A DNA stretch of 64,000 nt, taken from contig NZ_CP006368.1 of NCBI RefSeq assembly GCF_001442755.1, positions 1 to 64,000 of the forward strand, in the 5' to 3' direction. The notes below the pieces were generated by a model. That model saw only the letters and a program-made list of their open reading frames with translations. It ran no database searches and had not been told where the DNA came from. Each line of letters starts with the position of its first letter. Within the stretch, counting starts at the first letter, position 1. This document shows positions 60,244 to 64,000 of this stretch, piece by piece. Source of the DNA: Aureimonas sp. AU20. GTDB lineage: Bacteria > Pseudomonadota > Alphaproteobacteria > Rhizobiales > Rhizobiaceae. Position numbers and translations under genes: made by a program.

Positions 60244-61350
60244 TCAGCGAAGCCGTTTTCCCGCCATGTCGAACAGGCGCATGTCGGCCGTGTCGCAGGT
60301 GATCGCCATCTCGGCGCCGGCCTTCGGCGCCATGCCGCGCTCTCCCTGCACGACGAGCGAAAGACCCTCGCCGCAGCGGCCATAGAGGAAGCTGCTGCCG
60401 CCGAGATATTCCGTGAAATCCACGGTGAAGGGCAGCGAAGGCTCGCTGCCGCGCGCCGGGCGTAGATGCTCCGGGCGGATGCCGAGCTGGATGTCGCCGC
60501 CCTCGCCACCAGTCCCGAAAAGCGTCGGGCGCGGCAGCGACCGGCCGGCGACTTCCAGCCCGCTCTCGCTCAAGGTCGCGGGAAGGACGTTCATCTTGGG
60601 CGAGCCGACGAAGCCGGCGACGAAGAGATTGTCGGGGTCCTCGTAGAGCGTCGCTGGCGCGCCGACCTGCTCGATCCGCCCGCCGCGCAGCACCACGATC
60701 TTGTCGGCCAGCGTCATCGCCTCGGTCTGGTCGTGCGTGACATAGACCATCGTGTTGCCGAGCGTCTTGTGCAGGCGCGCGATCTCGATGCGCATCTCGA
60801 CGCGCAATTCGGCGTCGAGATTGGACAGGGGTTCGTCGAACAGGAAGATCTGCGGATCGCGCACGATGGCGCGCCCGATCGCCACGCGCTGGCGCTGGCC
60901 GCCCGAAAGCTGGCCGGGGCGCCGGTCCAGAAGCTTGGTCAGTTGCAGGATCTCCGCCGCCGCGCGCACCTTCTGCTCTACCTCGGCGGCCGGGCGATGC
61001 GCCATCTTCAGGCCGAAGCCCATATTTTGCGCCACCGACATATGCGGGTAGAGAGCGTAGGACTGGAACACCATGGCGATGCCGCGCCGCGAGGGGTCGA
61101 GGTCGGTGACATCCTTCCCGCCGATCGCGATCTCGCCCTCGCTCACCTCCTCCAACCCGGCGATGAGGCGCAGAAGCGTGGACTTGCCGCAGCCGGACGG
61201 GCCGACGAAGACCACGAACTCGCCCTTGGCGATGGAAAGGTCGATGTCCCGAAGCACCTCGACCGCGCCGAAGGACTTGCCGACGCCCTTCAGTTCCAGG
61301 CTCGCCGTTGCGAGGCCGATGCCGGCCTCCAGGGGGGAATGGGCGTTCAT
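60244..61350 (-). CDS. Carbohydrate ABC ATPase (UgpC/MsmK-like)
   Basis: A 368-residue sugar-import ATPase. Walker [10 protein letters not shown] at 50-58, Q-loop [11 protein letters not shown], signature [19 protein letters not shown], Walker [13 protein letters not shown] and VTHDQTEAM are present. TOBE-type C-terminal domain includes [14 protein letters not shown] at 61350 overlaps the GH127 gene stop by four bases. It powers the importer whose MalG-like permease is encoded at 63335. Confidence 0.92.
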   Translation of the reverse strand: MNAHSPLEAGIGLATASLELKGVGKSFGAVEVLRDIDLSIAKGEFVVFVGPSGCGKSTLLRLIAGLEEVSEGEIAIGGKDVTDLDPSRRGIAMVFQSYALYPHMSVAQNMGFGLKMAHRPAAEVEQKVRAAAEILQLTKLLDRRPGQLSGGQRQRVAIGRAIVRDPQIFLFDEPLSNLDAELRVEMRIEIARLHKTLGNTMVYVTHDQTEAMTLADKIVVLRGGRIEQVGAPATLYEDPDNLFVAGFVGSPKMNVLPATLSESGLEVAGRSLPRPTLFGTGGEGGDIQLGIRPEHLRPARGSEPSLPFTVDFTEYLGGSSFLYGRCGEGLSLVVQGERGMAPKAGAEMAITCDTADMRLFDMAGKRLR

Positions 61351-63314
61351 CGCGCCCCCTCCTGCCGCAGCCAGACCAGCATCTCGCCGCCCTCGCGATT
61401 GTCCCAGGCGTGGTAGGGCACGGCGCGCAGCACCGCCTGTTCTCGCGCCGGCTCCTGGGGCGTGTAGAGCGCTTCGCCCGCCGCCGTCTCGCGGACGCCC
61501 TTGGCGACGAGACAGACCGCGCCGCCGAGATCGGCCGCCTCCTCGCAGCGGAAGGCGCTCTGGCGATCCAGCAAAAGCGAATGGAGATGCGCGCCGTTGT
61601 CCGTCTCCTCCAGGCAATAGACCAGCGGCCCGCGCTGGAGCGCGACGCGGCCCTGGTCGATCCCGACCTTCGGATGGGCATGAAGGCGTAGCACCGGCAT
61701 CTCGAAGTCGAGTTCCACCGTGTCGCCCGCCGACCAAAGGCGCTCGATCGCGAGATAGCCGTTCCGCGACGAGGACGCGATGTCGAGCGCCTCGCCGTTG
61801 AGCTTCGCCACTGTTGCCCCGGCCCAGTCCGGCAGGCGAAGATGCAGCGTGAAACGGGCCGGCTCGGCGGGATCGACCGTGAGCTTCACCGCGCCGTCGG
61901 TGGGATAGGCCGTGGTCTGGCTCAGGCGCAGCTTGGTGCCGGCGACGTCGAGATCGGCCTCGCTCTCGCAATAGAGATGCACGGCGACCGCATCCTCTGC
62001 CTCGCCATACATATAGGTGCCGACCGAGGCGACGAGGCGGGCGATGTTGGGCGGGCAGCAGGGGCAGCGGTGCCAGGTCCAGCGGTGATGCGTGCCGCGG
62101 CTTTCCAGCGGGTTCTCGTAGAAGAAGCGCGTGCCGTCGAGCGACAGGCCGGAGAGCGCGCCGTTGTAGAGCGCGCGCTCCATCACGTCGCCATAGCGCC
62201 GGTCGGGGCCGAGGCCGAGCATGCGGTTCGCCCAGAACACCAGCGCCACCGCTGCGCAGGTTTCGGCATAGGCGGTCTCGTTGGGCAGGTCGTAGTCGAA
62301 GGTCAGGCCCTCGTTGTGGGCGGAGGGGCCGAAGCCGCCGGTGACATAGAGGTTCTTGTCGGTGAGATGGCCCCAGAGCGCGTCGAGCGCCGTCTTCAGG
62401 CTCTCGTCGCCGAACTCGGTCGAGACATCCGCCATGCCGGAATAGAGATAGGCGGCGCGCACGGCATGGCCGACGACATGGCGCTGCTGGCGCACGGGCT
62501 CGTGGCTCTGCGTGTATTGGTGATTCTCGAAATGGTAGTCCTTCGGGTCGCGTCCGCGCGCCCGCGCCTCCTCGTCGAAGAAGTGCGGCGGCTGCCGGCC
62601 GCGCTCGTCCACGAAGAAGCGGGCAAGGTCGAGATAGCGCTGCTCGCCCGTGGCGCGGCCGAGTTTGACCAGAGCCAGCTCGATCTCGGGATGGCCGCAA
62701 TAGCCACGCGTCTGGCCGGCTTTGGGGCCGAACATCTGGTCGATGTGATCGGCATAGCGCGCCATGATGTCGAGCAGGCGCCGCTTGCCCGTGGCGTGGA
62801 AATAGGCGACCGCGCCTTCCATCAGATGACCGGCGTCGTAGAGCTCGTGACAATCGCGAAGGTTCGTCCAGCGCTTGCCGGGCTCGATGCGCTGATACCA
62901 GGAATTGAGATAGCCGTTCTCGTCCTGCAGGCGGGCATAGGCGTTGATCACCTCGTCCACCCGCGCTTCCAGCTCGGGGTCGGGCCGGCGATAGAGCGCA
63001 TAGGCCGCCGTCTCGATGCTCTTTCCGAAGTCGGAATCCCAGAACATCTGGGTCGTTACCGTGTCGTTGCCGGCCTGGAAGGGAATGCTGAGGCCGGGAT
63101 TGGGCCGGTCCGGGTCGATCTGATCCAGCATTCCCGCCTCGATGCAGCGGTTCAGAAGCGTGTGGGCCGTGGTGGTGGCGACCGTGTCGATGCGCGGGCC
63201 GAAGAAGCCCTGGACGCGGACCTGATGCACCGCCGGCGGCCGGAACTGGGCGCGGGGGCGCGTGACGTCGGAGGCGGGAGAGGGGCCGGCGGGGGAGGGC
63301 GTGTGCTGGTTCAT
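61347..63314 (-). CDS. GH127 beta-L-arabinofuranosidase
   Basis: A 655-residue glycoside hydrolase of family 127. The zinc-site residues are visible: Glu and Cys in AETCA, and the CC pair in RCPCCPPN; Cys419 would be the nucleophile by analogy with HypBA1. The catalytic acid/base Glu lies in the segment before AETCA ([11 protein letters not shown]). It removes terminal beta-L-arabinofuranose from plant hydroxyproline-glycans or related oligosaccharides. No signal peptide, so oligomers are imported first. ATG at 63314 is chosen; a GTG at 63338 overlapping the permease stop is an alternative. Confidence 0.88.
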   Translation of the reverse strand: MNQHTPSPAGPSPASDVTRPRAQFRPPAVHQVRVQGFFGPRIDTVATTTAHTLLNRCIEAGMLDQIDPDRPNPGLSIPFQAGNDTVTTQMFWDSDFGKSIETAAYALYRRPDPELEARVDEVINAYARLQDENGYLNSWYQRIEPGKRWTNLRDCHELYDAGHLMEGAVAYFHATGKRRLLDIMARYADHIDQMFGPKAGQTRGYCGHPEIELALVKLGRATGEQRYLDLARFFVDERGRQPPHFFDEEARARGRDPKDYHFENHQYTQSHEPVRQQRHVVGHAVRAAYLYSGMADVSTEFGDESLKTALDALWGHLTDKNLYVTGGFGPSAHNEGLTFDYDLPNETAYAETCAAVALVFWANRMLGLGPDRRYGDVMERALYNGALSGLSLDGTRFFYENPLESRGTHHRWTWHRCPCCPPNIARLVASVGTYMYGEAEDAVAVHLYCESEADLDVAGTKLRLSQTTAYPTDGAVKLTVDPAEPARFTLHLRLPDWAGATVAKLNGEALDIASSSRNGYLAIERLWSAGDTVELDFEMPVLRLHAHPKVGIDQGRVALQRGPLVYCLEETDNGAHLHSLLLDRQSAFRCEEAADLGGAVCLVAKGVRETAAGEALYTPQEPAREQAVLRAVPYHAWDNREGGEMLVWLRQEGAR

Positions 63315-63334
63315 GGAGGGCAAGTCCTTGCGGC

Positions 63335-64000
63335 TCACTTCACGGCCCCGGCCGTCAGGCCGCGGATGTAGAAGCGCTGGAGAATGAGGAAGAGAAGGAG
63401 GCAGGGGATCATCATGACGGTGACGCCGGCTTGCACCGCGCCCCAGTCCACCGCGCCGTAGTGGCCCGAGCGCACCGCCGTCATCAGGACGGGCAGCGTG
63501 AACTTGGACTGGTCGGTGAGCAGCACGAGCGCGGCGAGGAACTCGTTCCAGGCGTTCAGGAAGGCGAAGAGGCCGACGGTGACGATGCCCGGCAGAACGA
63601 GCGGGCCCATGACGAAGACGAGCAGCCGCAGCCCAGTGACGCCCTCGATCCTGGCCGCCTCCTCGATCTCTTTCGGTACGGCGTCGAAGGCGTTGCGCAT
63701 CATGAAGACGGAGAAGGGCAGTTGCAGCGTCGTGTAGATGAGCACCAGGCCGCTCAGCGTGTTCTGCAGGCCGAGCTTGGCGAGGATCAGGAAGAGCGGC
63801 GTCAGGATCGACTGGAAAGGGATCATGATCGTCGACAGGATCAGGACGAAGGCGAAGCCCTTCATCGGGAAGCGGTGACGCGAGAAGCCGTAGCCCGCCA
63901 GCACCGAGACCAGGATGGTCAGCACCGTGGTGCCGAGCGCCACGAAGAGACTGTTGCCGGCATAGGTCAGGATGCCGTCGCCGAAGGCGTCGAGCCGGGC
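63335..64000 (-). CDS. MalG-like carbohydrate ABC permease (5' end outside window)
   Basis: The C-terminal 221 residues of a sugar permease; the frame is still open at the window edge. The EAA coupling loop reads [28 protein letters not shown], and [15 protein letters not shown] is the typical MalG segment. At least five helices are visible. Upstream genes for the MalF-like partner and the binding protein are expected beyond 64000. It forms one operon with the GH127 enzyme and the UgpC-type ATPase, the genes overlapping or nearly so. Confidence 0.92.
   Translation of the reverse strand, partial: ARLDAFGDGILTYAGNSLFVALGTTVLTILVSVLAGYGFSRHRFPMKGFAFVLILSTIMIPFQSILTPLFLILAKLGLQNTLSGLVLIYTTLQLPFSVFMMRNAFDAVPKEIEEAARIEGVTGLRLLVFVMGPLVLPGIVTVGLFAFLNAWNEFLAALVLLTDQSKFTLPVLMTAVRSGHYGAVDWGAVQAGVTVMMIPCLLLFLILQRFYIRGLTAGAVK

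Noticed and set aside
1-64000. CRISPR arrays, insertion sequences, integrases, rRNA or tRNA genes
   Set aside because: No regularly spaced repeats, no transposase or integrase-like protein, and no recognisable cloverleaf or rRNA sequence was found on either strand by reading.

Overview
The window is GC-rich with compact, often overlapping genes. It looks like part of a large secondary replicon (megaplasmid or chromid) of an alphaproteobacterium of the order Hyphomicrobiales. Three things support this: a complete repABC replication/partition module near the left end, many binding-protein-dependent ABC importers, and an HWE-type histidine kinase. An Aurantimonadaceae-like host (Aureimonas/Aurantimonas) is only a guess from overall flavour. 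I saw no rRNA, tRNA, transposase, integrase, prophage or CRISPR array. The presence of ribosomal protein bS21 and a cold-shock protein gene fits a chromid-like replicon.

Layout. 1-4740: an upstream terminator and the repABC module, with a counter-transcribed RNA between repB and repC and an AT-rich putative origin inside repC. 4740-8710: a two-domain KaiC-like ATPase followed closely by a hybrid histidine kinase. 8774-14796: regulators and small enzymes, namely an FCD-type GntR regulator, a MocR regulator divergent from an FMN-binding flavoprotein, a lone HNH nuclease, an AdoMet-independent PLP aminotransferase and an Rrf2 regulator with cysteines. 14844-24354: a glucuronate catabolism locus. 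gntR-uxuA is divergent from uxaC-ABC transporter-uxuB around a perfect 12-bp palindrome, and a frameshifted MgtC-like remnant lies downstream of uxuA. 24638-28609: a BtuFCD/FecBCDE-type metal or corrinoid importer followed by a D-2-hydroxyacid dehydrogenase. 28614-34607: a LacI regulator divergent from an operon with an amino-acid-type binding protein, a fused permease-ATPase, a Gfo/Idh/MocA dehydrogenase and a DAO-type flavoenzyme. The substrate is unknown; an opine-like or modified amino acid is one possibility. 34656-39136: an HWE kinase, a 3-hydroxyisobutyrate-dehydrogenase-like enzyme, a metallophosphoesterase and a proline-rich exported protein. 39382-44580: an MFS carrier with a low-complexity insert, an ArsB/anion permease and two paralogous AraC regulators in tandem. 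44862-46785: small stress and translation genes (two coupled small ORFs, rpsU, a basic small protein, csp). 47497-52478: a FAD-dependent amine-oxidase-like protein, a second hybrid kinase and a RES/Xre toxin-antitoxin pair with a 34-bp inverted repeat over its start region. 52536-60210: SMP-30 lactonase and an RbsABC-type sugar importer, divergent from a GAF histidine kinase/LuxR response regulator pair. 60244-64000: a GH127 beta-L-arabinofuranosidase operon with an UgpC-type ATPase and a MalG-type permease cut by the window edge.

Overall this is an accessory replicon specialised in scavenging plant-type compounds: uronates, arabinofuranosides, other sugars, and amino-acid-like compounds. Each uptake locus has its own local regulator. 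Several transcription units carry recognisable hairpins: intrinsic terminators, an attenuator after a binding-protein gene, and a terminator-like hairpin inside a permease gene. Promoters are given only where a box or palindrome can be seen; none has been tested.
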